Shown here: positions 15,535-27,800 of the stretch, piece after piece
Position numbering within the stretch: the first letter of the stretch is position 1
How the letters are laid out: every line of letters starts with the position of its first letter
From: Mycolicibacterium austroafricanum
Lineage (GTDB): Bacteria; Actinomycetota; Actinomycetes; Mycobacteriales; Mycobacteriaceae
Direction of reading: 5' to 3'
NCBI RefSeq assembly: GCF_000612725.1
Contig: NZ_HG964453.1
Location: 269,010 to 333,009 of the forward strand
DNA: 64,000 nucleotides
Position numbers and translations under genes: made by a program
Notes under the pieces: model-generated
What the model was told of the DNA's origin: nothing
The model's input: only the letters and a program-made list of their open reading frames with translations
The model's database searches: none

Positions 15535-16802
15535 GGATTGACGCCCTCGAGCAGGATCCTGTCGTTCCCGTCCCGCAGCAGCCGGCGGGCCTTGCGTCGG
15601 GTGATCAGGATGCCTACCACGGCAAGCGCCCACACCACGTACTGAACCATCCAGGCCGACCGGAACGACTCGAACGAGATGCCTCCCATGGCCTGCATGA
15701 CCATCCCCATCGCCTGCATCAGCAGCAGCGACGCGATGAACCCGCCCATGTTGACCATGCCCTGCGCGGTGCCCAGCGTGGCCCGGGGATTGAACGTCCT
15801 GGCGAAGTCGAACCCGACCATCGAACCCGGACCGCCCACCGAGATGATGACGATCAGCACGATGAGCAGCCACAGCGGGGCCGGACCGGGCAGGGCCAGC
15901 ACCACGGTCCAGACCACCGCGTTGCTGGTGATGATGGCCAGCACCATGCGTGAACGGCGGTGCGGGTAACGCCCCGTCAGGATTCCGATCAGCACGCCGC
16001 ACCCGATCGCGGAGACGACCGACAGGCTCAGCAACGCGCCGGCCACCCCGGCCGAGAGACCCTGCGCCTCCGTCAGATAGGGCAGCCCCCACATCAGCGC
16101 GAACACGGTGATCGAGAACTGGGTGCCCATGTGGGTGAAGAACCCCAGCCGGGTGCCCGGACGCAGCCACACGGTCTTGACACTGGTCAGGGTCTCGCGG
16201 ACGGACATGGTCTCCGACGTCGCCGCTGAACCGTCCGGCGTGTTCCGGACGATGGCCAAGGTGAGCACGATCGACAGGACGCCGAGCGCGGCGGCCGACG
16301 CGTAGGCGACCGACCAGCCCGATGCCGAGAGCAGCGCCAGGAACGGTATCGCGGACAGGACCTGTCCGAGCTGACCACAGATGCCCGTCAGCTGGGTCAC
16401 CACCGGGATCTGGCGCGGAGCGAACCAGTGGGGGACGAGGCGCAGCACGGAGATGAACGTCACGGCGTCGCCCAGGCCAACCACAGCCCGCGCCGCGATC
16501 GCCGCCGGTAGCGACTCGGTGAAAGCCAGGCCCAGCTGTCCGGACGCCATCAGTGCCGCGCCCGACGCGATCAGCGCACGGGAGCCGTACCGGTCGAGCA
16601 GCAGGCCGGCCGGCACCTGGGCTCCGGCGTAGACCACGACCTGCAGCACCACGAACGTCGACAGCAGGCTGGGGCCCGCGCCGAAGCGGTCGGCGGCGGC
16701 CAGCCCAGACACCCCGAGCGTGGTCCGGTCGAGAACGGCGACGATGTACGCGAGCAGCCCGGTCGCCCAGACGATCCAGGGACGCACGCCGATACCTCTC
16801 AA
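15531..16802 (-). CDS. major facilitator superfamily transporter
   Basis: The 423-residue protein has 12 predicted membrane segments and MFS features: VLDRTTLGVSG after helix 1, the loop-2 motif LLLDRYGSRALIASG (positions about 67-81), and a matching motif after helix 8 (GILTGRYPHRRSR). It resembles actinobacterial nitrate/nitrite-porter-like and drug-type MFS members, but the substrate cannot be inferred. It stands alone, convergent with ltrA and divergent from the MerR-like regulator, which might control it. Confidence 0.9.
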   Translation of the reverse strand: MRGIGVRPWIVWATGLLAYIVAVLDRTTLGVSGLAAADRFGAGPSLLSTFVVLQVVVYAGAQVPAGLLLDRYGSRALIASGAALMASGQLGLAFTESLPAAIAARAVVGLGDAVTFISVLRLVPHWFAPRQIPVVTQLTGICGQLGQVLSAIPFLALLSASGWSVAYASAAALGVLSIVLTLAIVRNTPDGSAATSETMSVRETLTSVKTVWLRPGTRLGFFTHMGTQFSITVFALMWGLPYLTEAQGLSAGVAGALLSLSVVSAIGCGVLIGILTGRYPHRRSRMVLAIITSNAVVWTVVLALPGPAPLWLLIVLIVIISVGGPGSMVGFDFARTFNPRATLGTAQGMVNMGGFIASLLLMQAMGMVMQAMGGISFESFRSAWMVQYVVWALAVVGILITRRKARRLLRDGNDRILLEGVNP

Positions 16803-17118
16803 CCTGCCCGGTTTGTCTTAATGTCCTACTCGATTGGGCGGGTCCATTCTCCCGCACCGGCGACCGTCGAGGCCAATCGATATCGCGGCACAAGCGGTGC
16901 CGGTCGCCGGTTCGAAGTTGGCTACATCTGCACACCGATGCGCAAATCTCGACCGGGCAATCGTAAAAGTGCTGGTAGCTGACGGTTAGGTGGCACATAG
17001 TGCGGTACGTCGGTACACTCATTTCCTTCGCTCGTGGTGCCGATACACGGGTAAAGTGGTGAGATGCACCATGTCGGCCATGGATTGGCCCGCCACCTGT
17101 TACGTGTGGGGGCCTGGC
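16803..17118. other. intergenic region between MFS and MerR-like genes
   Basis: No gene is seen in these 316 bases. CGGTAC occurs twice in direct orientation (17003-17008 and 17011-17016). An ATG at 17071 is in frame with the MerR-like gene, so the region may include up to 16 codons of it. Confidence 0.5.
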
Positions 17119-17856
17119 GTGGCTGAGTACCGGCTGGAGGATCTGGCCCGCGAGTCCGGCATCAGCGCCAGGGACATCCGGGCCTACCGGGAACGCGGAC
17201 TGCTGGACCCGCCGCGACGGGTCGGCCGGTCGGCGCTGTATGACGACTACCACCTGTCCCAGCTGAACACCATCAGCCAGCTGCTGCGCAAGGGCTACAA
17301 CTCGGCGCACATCGCCGAGTTCTTCGCCAGCATGCGGCAGGGCACCGACCTCGCCGACATCCTCGGCCTGCAGCGTGCGGTGCTGGGCCAGACCCCCGAG
17401 CCGCGGAACAGGAACACCGCCGTCAAGATCGACGCCAAGAGCGAAGAGGCGCGCAAGCTCGTTGCGTTCGGGATGGCCGAGGTGGTCGACGGCGAGGTCC
17501 TGATGATCGACTGTGCTGCCGCGGACATCCTGGCGCGCTCTCCCGACCAGTTGTTGTACGTACGCGCGTTGCTGCGGTTCGTGGAGGCCGCCGAGGATTC
17601 CGTCGACGATCTCGCGGAGGCGTTCGTCACCAGTCTCGGGGAGCTCTACCACGCCCGTGTCGGGGCCGACTACCTCCCACGGCCGGATGAGGTGGACGAG
17701 ATCCGGCAGGTGGTCCAGGACTACCGCGCGCTGGGGGAGAAGGTGATGGTGGCGCGCTTCGACCAGGCGACGCGTCGCCGCATGGTGGCCTCGGCGTCCG
17801 GCTACACCGCTGGGATCCTGCTGAGCGGGGCATGGGAGCCGAAGCGCGGCGCGTGA
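17119..17856 (+). CDS. MerR-like transcriptional regulator
   Basis: The 245-residue product begins with YRLEDLARESGISARDIRAYRERGLLDPPRR (about residues 3-33), a MerR-type winged helix-turn-helix followed by the YDDYHLSQLNTISQLLRKGY second helix pair. The long C-terminal domain (about 150 residues) is not a typical metal-binding MerR tail and probably senses another ligand. GTG 17119 sits two codons before the conserved domain; ATG 17071 is the main alternative, and the open frame reaches back to 16990. Possible targets are the divergent MFS gene or fas downstream; neither is shown by the sequence. Confidence 0.85.
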   Translation: MAEYRLEDLARESGISARDIRAYRERGLLDPPRRVGRSALYDDYHLSQLNTISQLLRKGYNSAHIAEFFASMRQGTDLADILGLQRAVLGQTPEPRNRNTAVKIDAKSEEARKLVAFGMAEVVDGEVLMIDCAAADILARSPDQLLYVRALLRFVEAAEDSVDDLAEAFVTSLGELYHARVGADYLPRPDEVDEIRQVVQDYRALGEKVMVARFDQATRRRMVASASGYTAGILLSGAWEPKRGA

Positions 17857-17958
17857 TTCCTGATGCAGTCGTGACCACTGGCAGGATCGTGAAAATCGAT
17901 GCTGCCGTGAAAATTGATGTTGTTGTCGCACCCTGTGGCTCGTGTCACGCGCCCCCTG

Positions 17959-18282
17959 ATGCCACGGCGCTCCGTTCTCAGATGCGCCGCTGCAGCTACC
18001 CCGGCCGTCCTCGGGTTGGGTGCGCTGTCGAGCGGCGCAGGGCCGAGCGCCCTCGCTGCGAAGGCTTCTGCGGCGCCGCTCGGCATCCTGCTCGACGATG
18101 CGGCGGGCACCCGACGTTCGAGCAGTACAAGCGTCAGGTGGCGCCTACCTGCGTGGGTGGGAGCGTGTGCTCGGGCATCGGCGACGCCCACCTGCACCAG
18201 TGGAGATCGACAGGCGCAAGTGGCCGGGCTTGGAGTCGATGTCGACCACATTCTGAAGCCCGGCTTCGGCCAGTGGGACTGA
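17959..18282 (+). pseudogene. decayed Rv2525c-like Tat-exported DUF1906 protein
   Basis: The stretch starts with a twin-arginine signal (MPRRSVLRCAAAATPAVLG, a match to the Rv2525c leader) and reads on to APLGILLDDAAG. The next family pieces lie in other frames: FEQYKRQVAP in one, YLRGWERVLGHRR and VEIDRRK in another. The first frame resumes for VAGLGVDVDHILKPGFGQWD and the stop. Rv2525c is a roughly 240-residue glycoside-hydrolase-like cell-envelope protein encoded directly upstream of fas in M. tuberculosis; here the middle is missing and at least two frame changes separate the remains. A 122-codon frame stays open through the remnant, so a nonsense-cored peptide could be made. Confidence 0.8.
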
Positions 18283-18828
18283 GCGGGACTCAGACTTACT
18301 CATCGGTAAGGTTTTGCAGCAAACTTGTATCCGGCAAGCGAAGCGAAGACCGGACACAATTGACGATCTTGTCGTCTCTGCCCGCATGGGGGGTGTCCGG
18401 GTTGCGAACGCGATTTCCCAGATAACGATTCTGTAACAATACTGCTTTGAACTGCGCTTCTATCCTACTCGACCGTAACCACCCGCATGCAGGACGTTTG
18501 TACCGGATGGGTTGAACGTCGTTCGGAGCCCGTGTTATGCACGGCACTGTTACCGATGCGTAGAACTCGCCAGTAACCATTTAGCGCGGGAAACTGGGCC
18601 AGTCTCTTATGACACTCTTACTACGGCTGGAGTGTCCGCCGGCGGCACCTCATGGATGGCGACTGAGCCCGTCCTGACTGAGCCCGCCGCCGACACCAGC
18701 CGGATTCGACGCCGAATCGCAATGGCCGCACAACGTGTGCAGGCCAGCTCCACGACGAGCCCACCAGCCCGAGACGACCGTGAACACGCGATCGCAGCGC
18801 GATTGAAGCACTGAGGAGAACACACGAC
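18283..18828 (+). promoter_or_regulatory. fas upstream region
   Basis: These 546 bases have no credible gene and lower GC than their surroundings, as expected for the promoter of fas. Inverted elements include GTTTTGC/GCAAAC near 18311-18325 and GTTAC/GTAAC near 18550-18577. In M. tuberculosis the TetR regulator FasR activates fas from this region; I cannot assign its site here. GAGGAG at 18813-18818 is the ribosome site. Confidence 0.5.
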
Positions 18829-21800
18829 GTGACGATCAACGACCAGCACCGTGCGACAACCGACTCCGACGGCCAGGTGGCCCAGGGCTTCGAACCACTG
18901 ACCGGAACGCACGCACTCGTCGATCGGCTGCACTCGGGCGAGCCGTACGCGGTGGCGTTCGGCGGTCAGGGAGGCCCGTGGCTGGAGAATCTCGAGGAGT
19001 TGGTCAACTCGGCCGGTATCGAGTCGGAGATCAGTCAGCTGGTCGCTGAGGCCGAACTGATGCTCGAGCCGTTGGCGCGCGAACTGGTCGTCGTGCGGCC
19101 CATCGGGTTCGAACCGATGAAATGGATCCGCGCGCTGGCCGCAGACGAGCCGCTGCCCGCCGCCAAGGACCTCACCACCGCGGCCATCTCCGGCCCTGGC
19201 ATCCTGCTGACCCAGATGGCCGCCCAGCGCGCGCTCAAGCGTCAGGGTCTCGACCTCGACGGGCACCCGCCGGTTGCCATCGCAGGTCATTCTCAGGGCG
19301 TCACAGCGGTGGAATCGCTGAAGGCCGGCGGTACCCGCGACGTCGAGCTGCTCGCCATCGGTCAGCTGATCGGTGCCGCCGGTTCGCTGGTGTCGCGCCG
19401 CTGCGGCATGGTCGGTCGCGGAGACAAGTCGCCGATGGTGTCGGTGCTCAACGTGGATCCCGCCCGGATCGCCGAGCTTCTCCACGATTTCGCCCAGGAT
19501 GTGCGCACGGTGCTGCCGCCCGCGCTGTCCATTCGCAACGGCAGGCGTTCGGTCGTCATCACCGGGACCCCGGAGCAGCTCGCCCGGTTCGAGCTGTACT
19601 GCGAGAAGATCACCGAGAAGGAAGAGGCCGAGCGCAAGAACAAGGTCCGCGGCGGCGCGATCTTCCGCCCGGTCTTCAACCAGCTCAACGTCGAGGTCGG
19701 ATTCCACACTCCGCGGCTGGCCGGCGGCGTCGAGTTGGTCAACGAATGGGCGTCGCGCACCGGGCTGGACCGCGAGCTCACCCGCAAGCTCACCGAGGCC
19801 ATCTTCATCGATCCCGTCGACTGGGTCAGTGAGGTCGAAGGGTTGGCCGAGGCCGGCGCCAAGTGGATCGTGGACCTGGGCCCCAGCGACACCGTGACGC
19901 GGTTGACCGCGCCGGTCATCCGCGGCCTGGGCATCGGCATCGTCGCGGCCGCCACCCGCGCCGGTCAGCGCAGCCTGTTCACCGTCGGCGCCGCACCCGC
20001 GGTCGCGCCCGCCTGGTCGAGCTACGCGCCCCAGCCGATCGCGCTGCCCGACGGTTCGGTCAAGGCCTCGACCAAATTCACCCGTCTCACGGGGCGCTCG
20101 CCGATCCTGCTCGCCGGCATGACGCCGACGACCGTCGACGCCAAGATCGTCGCTGCGGCGGCCAACGCCGGCCACTGGGCCGAGCTCGCCGGTGGCGGAC
20201 AGGTCACCGAGGAGATCTTCGACGCGCGCATCAAAGAGCTCACCCAGCTGCTCGAACCGGGCCGCGCCATCCAGTTCAACTCGCTGTTCCTCGACCCGTA
20301 TCTGTGGAAGCTGCAGGTGGGCGGCAAGCGCCTGGTGCAGAAGGCGCGCCAGTCCGGTGCACCCATCGACGGGGTGGTCGTCACCGCGGGCATCCCGGAC
20401 CTCGAAGAGGCTGTCGAGCTGATCGAGGAACTCCACACCGTCGGCATCAGCAACGTGGTGTTCAAGCCCGGCACGGTCGACCAGATCAAGTCGGTCATCA
20501 AGATCGCCGCCGAGGTGCCGGGTCGCGACGTCATCGTCCACATCGAGGGCGGCCGCGCCGGCGGACACCACTCGTGGGAGGACCTCGACGATCTGCTGCT
20601 GACCACCTACGGCGAGCTGCGCAAGTACAGCAACGTCACCATCTGCGTCGGTGGCGGCATCGGCACCCCGGAGCGGGCCGCCGAGTACCTGTCCGGCGAG
20701 TGGGCAAAAGCCTACGGATTCCCGGACATGCCGGTGGACGGCATCCTGGTCGGCACCGCCGCGATGGCCACGCTGGAGGCCACCACGTCACCCGCGGTCA
20801 AGCAACTGCTCGTCGAGACCACGGGCACCGAAACCTGGGTCGGGGCAGGCAACGCCATCAACGGCATGGCCAGTGGCCGCAGCCAGCTGGGCGCCGACAT
20901 CCACGAGATCGACAACACCGCCTCTCGGTGTGGCCGCCTGCTCGACGAGGTGGCCGGTGACGCCGACGCCGTCGCCGAGCGGCGCGACGAGCTGATCGCC
21001 GCGATGGCCAACACCGCCAAGCCGTACTTCGGCGACGTGGGCGACATGACCTACCTGCAGTGGCTGCAGCGCTACATCGAGCTGGCCATCGGCGACGGTG
21101 ACAGCACCGCCGACACCGCAGCCCCCGGCAGCCCGTGGCTGGCCGACACCTGGCGCGAGCGTTTCGAGGAGATGCTCAAGCGTGCCGAGGCCCGCCTCAA
21201 CGAGAAGGACTCCGGCCCGATCGAGTCGCTGTTCTCGGATTCCCGCGCGAGCTCGGGCGGTCAAGCGCTGCTCGACAATCCGGATGCCGCGATCGCGGCC
21301 CTGCTGGCCCGCTACCCGGACGCCGAGTCGGTGAAGTTGCATCCCGCCGACGTGCCGTTCTTCGTGACGTTGTGCAAGAAGCCCGGCAAGCCGGTGAACT
21401 TCGTGCCCGTCATCGACAAGGACGTGCGGCGCTGGTGGCGCAGCGACTCGCTGTGGCAGGCGCACGACGCCCGTTACAGCGCCGACCAGGTCTGCATCAT
21501 CCCCGGAACCCAGGCCGTTGCCGGCATCACCCGTGTCGACGAGCCCGTCGGTGAGCTGCTCGACCGGTTCGAGCAGGAGATCGTCGACCGCGTGCTGGCC
21601 GCCGGTGCTCAGCCGGTCCCGGTGGTGTCGCGTCGCCAGGCCCGCGCCGACGTCAGCGGTCCGCTGGCCGTGGTGCTCGACTCGCCCGACGTGCTGTGGG
21701 CCGGACGCACCGCGATCAACCCGGTGCACCGTATCGGAGCGCCCGGCGAGTGGCAGGTCAACGACGTGCCCGGCAAGCCGAGCGCCACGCATCCCAACAC

Positions 21801-24800
21801 CGGTGCACGCCTGGAGCAGGCGACCGACGACTCCGGACATGTCTCGGTGACGCTGAGCGTGCCGCTGTCCGACATCTGGATCGACATCCGGTTCACGCTG
21901 CCGGCCGCCACGGTCGACGGCGGTGCGCCGATCGTCACGGTCGAGGACGCCGCCAAGGCGATGCGTTCGGTGCTGGCCATCGCCGCCGGTGTCGAGGGGC
22001 CGGAATCGCTTCCGCCCGTGCAGGGCGATGCCGCAGCGGTCACCGTCGAGTGGGACCCGGAGAAGGTCGCCGACCACACCGGTGTCACCGCCACCTTCGG
22101 CGCCCCGCTGGCGCCGGGCCTGACCCTGGTGCCCGACGCTCTCGTGGGCCTGTGCTGGCCGGCGGTGTTCTCGGCGATCGGATCGGCGCTCACCGAGGAC
22201 GGCTTCCCGGTCGTCGAGGGCCTGCTGAGCCTCGTCCATCTGGACCACGCCGCGCATCTGCTGACCTCAATGCCGTCGAGCAAATCCGAATTGACCGTGA
22301 CCGCAACGGCTTCGGCCGCCACCGACACCGAGGTCGGCCGCGTCGTGCCGGTCGACGTCACGATCGCCGACTCCGAGGGCACCGTGCTGGCCACCCTGAG
22401 TGAGCGGTTCGCGATCCGCGGCCGCACCGGCGCGGCCGAACTCGCCGATCCGCCGCGCGCGGGTGGGGCCATCACCGACAACGCGACCGACACCCCGCGC
22501 CGGCGGCGGCGCGACGTCGTCGTCAACGCACCGGTGGACATGAGCGCGTTCGCCGTCGTCTCCGGTGACCACAACCCGATCCACACCGATCGGGCCGCTG
22601 CGTTGCTTGCCGGTCTGAAAACGCCCATCGTGCACGGCATGTGGCTGTCGGCCGCGGCGCAGCACGCGGTCACCGCGACCGACGGCAGGGCCACTCCGCC
22701 CGCGCGTCTGGTCGGCTGGACGTCCCGATTCCTCGGCATGGTGCTGCCCGGTGACGAGATCGAGTTCCGGGTCGACCGGGTCGGCATCGACCGCGGCGCG
22801 GAGATCATCGAGGTGGCCGCCAAGGTCGGCGGTGAGCTGGTGATGTCGGCGACCGCGCAGCTGGCCGCCCCGAAGACGGTCTACGCCTTCCCCGGTCAGG
22901 GCATCCAGTCCAAGGGCATGGGTATGGACGTGCGGGCCCGCTCCAAGGCCGCCCGCGCCGTCTGGGACACCGCCGACAAGTTCACCCGTGAGACGCTCGG
23001 CTTCTCGGTGCTGCACGTCGTGCGGGACAATCCGACCAGCCTGATCGCCTCCGGTGTGCACTACCACCACCCCGAGGGCGTGCTGTACCTGACGCAGTTC
23101 ACTCAGGTCGCGATGGCCACGGTCGCCGCGGCGCAGGTTGCGGAGATGCGCGAACAGGGTGCGTTCGTCGAGGGTGCGATCGCCTGCGGCCATTCGGTCG
23201 GCGAGTACACCGCGCTGGCCTGTGTGTCCGGCGTGTACGAGCTGCCCGCGCTGCTGGAGGTCGTGTTCCACCGCGGCTCCAAGATGCACGACATCGTGCC
23301 GCGCGACGCGCAGGGCCGGTCCAACTACCGGCTGGCGGCCATCCGGCCGTCGCAGATCGACCTGGACGACGCCGACGTGAAGGACTTCGTCGCCGAGATC
23401 TCGGACCGCACAGGTGAATTCCTCGAGATCGTGAACTACAACCTGCGCGGGTCGCAGTACGCGATCGCCGGCACCGTCGCCGGTCTGGAGGCGCTGGAGG
23501 CCGAAGTGGAGCGGCGCCGCGAACTGTCCGGCGGCAAGCGGTCGTTCATCCTGGTGCCGGGCATCGACGTGCCGTTCCACTCGAGCGTGCTGCGGGTCGG
23601 CGTCGCCGACTTCCGCCGGGCGCTGGAGCGGGTCATGCCCAACCCGAACGATCCCAATCTGCTGGTGGGGCGCTACATCCCGAACCTGGTGCCGCGGCCG
23701 TTCACCCTGGATCGCGACTTCATCCAGGAGATCCGCGATCTGGTGCCCGCCGAGCCGCTCGACGAGATCCTCGCCGACTACGACACCTGGCGAAACGAGC
23801 GGCCGAGCGAGTTGTGCCGCAAGATCGTCATCGAGCTGCTGGCCTGGCAGTTCGCCAGCCCGGTGCGCTGGATCGAGACCCAGGACCTGCTGTTCATCGA
23901 GGAGGCCGCGGGCGGTCTCGGGGTGGAGCGGTTCGTCGAGATCGGCGTCAAGAACGCCCCGACGGTCGCGGGCCTGGCCGCCAACACGCTGAAGCTGCCC
24001 GAGTACTCGCACAACACCACCGAGGTGCTCAACGCCGAGCGGGACGCCGCGGTGCTGTTCGCGACCGACACCGATCCCGAACCGGACCCCGAGGACGATG
24101 TCGCGGACGCCACGCCTGCGGCGGAAACCGCACCGGCAGAAGCGGTTCCGGCCGAGGCGGCGCCCGCCGCTCCGGCCCCGGCCGCCGCGCCCAGCGGTGG
24201 GCCGCGCCCGGATGATCTGGCGTTCGACGCCGCCGACGCCACCATGGCGCTCATCGCGCTTTCGGCCAAGATCCGCATCGACCAGATCGAGGCGCTGGAC
24301 TCCATCGAGTCGATCACCGACGGTGCGTCCTCGCGGCGCAACCAGATGCTGGTCGACCTCGGCTCGGAGCTCAACCTCGGCGCCATCGACGGCGCTGCAG
24401 AAGCCGATCTGGCCGGGCTGAAGGGACAGGTCACCAAACTGGCCCGCACCTACAAGCCGTTCGGTCCGGTGCTGTCGGATGCGATCAACGATCAGCTGCG
24501 TACGGTCTTCGGGCCGTCCGGAAAGCGGCCCGCCTACATCGCCGAACGCGTCAAGAAGACGTGGGAGCTCGGTGACGGCTGGGCCAAGCACGCCACCGTC
24601 GAGGTCGCCCTCGGCACCCGCGAGGGATCCAGTGTCCGCGGGGGAGCGCTGGGCGGCCTGCACGACGGCGCGCTGGCCGACGCCGCCGCCGTCGACAAGG
24701 CGATCGACGCTGCGGTCGCGGCGATCGGCGCGCGCAAGGGTGTGTCGGTGTCGCTGCCGTCCGCCGCGGGCGGTGGTGGCGGTGTGGTGGATTCCGCCGC

Positions 24801-27800
24801 GCTCGGCGAATTCGCCGAGCAGGTCACCGGACCCGACGGTGTGCTGGCTTCGGCGGCCCGCACGATCCTCGACCAGCTCGGCCTGGGCAACCAGTTCGTG
24901 ACGCCCGACGCGTCGGCCGACGCGGAGCTGATCGACCTCGTGACCGCCGAACTCGGTTCGGACTGGCCGCGGCTGGTGGCTCCGGTGTTCGACGGACGCA
25001 AGGCCGTCGTGCTCGACGACCGGTGGGCCAGCGCCCGTGAGGATCTGGCGCGGATCTGGTTGATGGACGAAGGGGACATCGACGCGGACTGGGCCCGACT
25101 GTCGGAACGGTTCGAGGGCGCCGGCCACGTGGTGGGCACCCAGGCCACCTACTGGCAGGGCAAGGCGCTGGCCGCGGGCCGCACCGTGCACGCCTCGCTG
25201 TACGCACGTGCCGCGGCGGGTGCGGAGAACCCGGGCAAGGGCCGCTACCACGACGAGGTCGCGGTGGTGACGGGAGCGTCGAAGGGTTCGATCGCCGCTT
25301 CGGTGGTGGCGCAGCTGCTCGACGGCGGTGCCACGGTGGTCGCCACCACGTCCAAGCTCGATGACAACAGGTTGGCGTTCTACCGTCAGCTCTACCGCGA
25401 CAGCGCGCGCTTCGGTGCGAAGCTGTGGGTGCTGCCGGCGAACATGGCCTCCTACAACGACATCGACGCCTTGGTGGAGTGGATCGGCACCGAGCAGAGC
25501 GAAAGCCTCGGGCCCAAGTCCGTTCACATCAAGGACGCCCTGACTCCGACGCTGCTGTTCCCGTTCGCGGCGCCGCGGGTGGGCGGCGACCTGTCCGACG
25601 CGGGTTCGCGCTCCGAGATGGAGATGAAGGTTCTGCTGTGGGCCGTGCAGCGGCTCATCGGCGGCCTGTCGCACATCAGCGCCGACCGCGACATCGCCGC
25701 CCGGCTGCACGTGGTGCTGCCCGGTTCGCCGAACCGTGGCATGTTCGGCGGCGACGGTGCCTACGGCGAGTCGAAGGCGGCACTCGACGCGGTCGTGTCC
25801 CGCTGGAAGGCCGAGACGTCGTGGGCGCAGCGCGTCAGCCTGGCCCACGCGCTGATCGGCTGGACGCGCGGCACCGGCCTGATGGGCCACAACGACGTCA
25901 TCGTCGACGCCGTCGAAGAGGCCGGGGTGACCACTTACTCCACCGAGCAGATGGCAAGCATGCTGCTGGATCTCTGCGATGTGGAGACCAAGGTCGCCGC
26001 GGCGCGCGAACCGGTGCTGGCGGACCTGACGGGTGGCCTGGCCGAGGTGGAGCTGGACCTGTCCGCACTGGCCACCAAGGCCCGCGAGGAGGCGACATCC
26101 ACGTCGGCCGATGAGGACGAGGACGACGAGGCCGCCGATCACCTGATCGCCGCGCTGCCGTCCCCGCCGCGTCCGGTGACCCCGGCGCACGCGCCGGAAT
26201 GGGCCGACCTCGACGTCGACCCGGCCGACCTCGTCGTCATCGTCGGCGGTGCCGAGCTGGGCCCGTACGGGTCGTCGCGCACCCGCTTCGAGATGGAGGT
26301 CGACAACGAGCTGTCGGCGGCCGGTGTGCTGGAGCTGGCGTGGACCACCGGTCTGGTCAAGTGGGAGGACGATCCCCAACCAGGTTGGTATGACACCGAA
26401 TCCGGCGATCTGGTCGACGAATCCGAGCTCGTCGAGCGCTACCACGACGCCGTGGTGGAGCGATGCGGCATCCGGGAGTTCGTCGATGACGGTGCGATCG
26501 ATCCCGATCACGGCTCGCCGCTGCTGGTGAGTGTGTTCCTGGACAAGGACTTCCGGTTCGTGGTCTCCAGTGAGGCCGACGCGCGGGCGTTCGTCCAGTT
26601 CGATCCCGAGCACACCCTTGCCCGCCCGATCCCGGATTCCGGCGACTGGGAGGTGATCCGCAAGGCGGGCACCGAGATCCGCGTGCCGCGCAAGACCAAG
26701 CTGTCGCGGACCGTGGGTGCGCAGATCCCGACAGGCTTCGACCCGACCGTGTGGGGCATCAGCCCGGACATGGCGACGTCGGTCGACCGGGTCGCGCTGT
26801 GGAACATCGTGGCCACGGTGGACGCGTTCCTGTCATCGGGCTTCACCCCGTCGGAGCTGATGCGCTGGGTGCACCCGAGCCTGGTGGCCTCCACGCAGGG
26901 CACCGGCATGGGTGGCATGACGTCGATGCAGACGATGTTCCACGGCAACCTGCTCGGACGTAGCAAGCCGAACGACATCCTGCAGGAGGTGCTGCCCAAC
27001 GTCGTTGCGGCCCATGTGATGCAGTCCTACGTGGGCGGCTACGGCGCGATGGTTCACCCGGTCGGCGCATGCGCCACCGCCGCGGTCTCGGTCGAGGAGG
27101 GGGTGGACAAAATCCGCCTCGGCAAGGCCGAACTGGTGGTCGCGGGCGGCTTCGACGACATGACGCTGGAAGCCATCATCGGCTTCGGGGACATGGCGGC
27201 CACCGCCGACACCGAGATGATGCGGGCGAAGGGAATCAGCGATTCGAAGTTCTCCCGCGCCAACGACCGGCGCAGGCTGGGCTTCCTGGAGGCCGAGGGT
27301 GGTGGCACCGTGCTGCTGGCCCGTGGCGACCTGGCGCTGAAGATGGGGCTGCCGGTGCTGGCGGTCGTCGGGTACGCGCAGTCGTTCGCCGACGGTGTGC
27401 ACACCTCGATCCCGGCCCCCGGGCTGGGCGCACTCGGTGCAGGCCGTGGCGGCAGGGACTCGGTGCTGGCGCGGTCGCTGGCCAAGCTGGGGGTGGGCGC
27501 GGACGACATCGCGGTGATCTCCAAGCACGACACCTCGACGCTGGCCAACGATCCCAACGAGACCGAACTGCATGAGCGGCTCGCGGCCTCGCTGGGTCGT
27601 TCGGACGGCGCGCCCCTGTTCGTCATCAGCCAGAAGAGCCTGACCGGGCACGCCAAGGGCGGCGCGGCGGTCTTCCAGATGATGGGTCTGTGCCAGGTGC
27701 TGCGCGACGGTGTCATCCCGCCGAACCGCAGCCTGGACTGTGTCGACGACGAGCTGGCGACCTCGGCGCACTTCGTGTGGCCACGGGAGACGCTGCGACT

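Noticed and set aside
16990..17118. Longer N-terminus for the MerR-like regulator
   Set aside because: The added 43 residues have no similarity to MerR proteins and the first recognisable residues follow GTG 17119; ATG 17071 remains possible but is less well placed.
15127..17931. Open frame of about 930 codons on the minus strand
   Set aside because: It spans antisense of ltrA and MerR and another frame of the MFS gene; none of it resembles a protein family.
22267..26613. Open frame of about 1450 codons on the minus strand inside fas
   Set aside because: It is antisense to an intact FAS-I gene with all motifs; high-GC codon bias produces long antisense frames. Its translation is low-complexity Arg/Gly/His-rich and has no recognisable domain.
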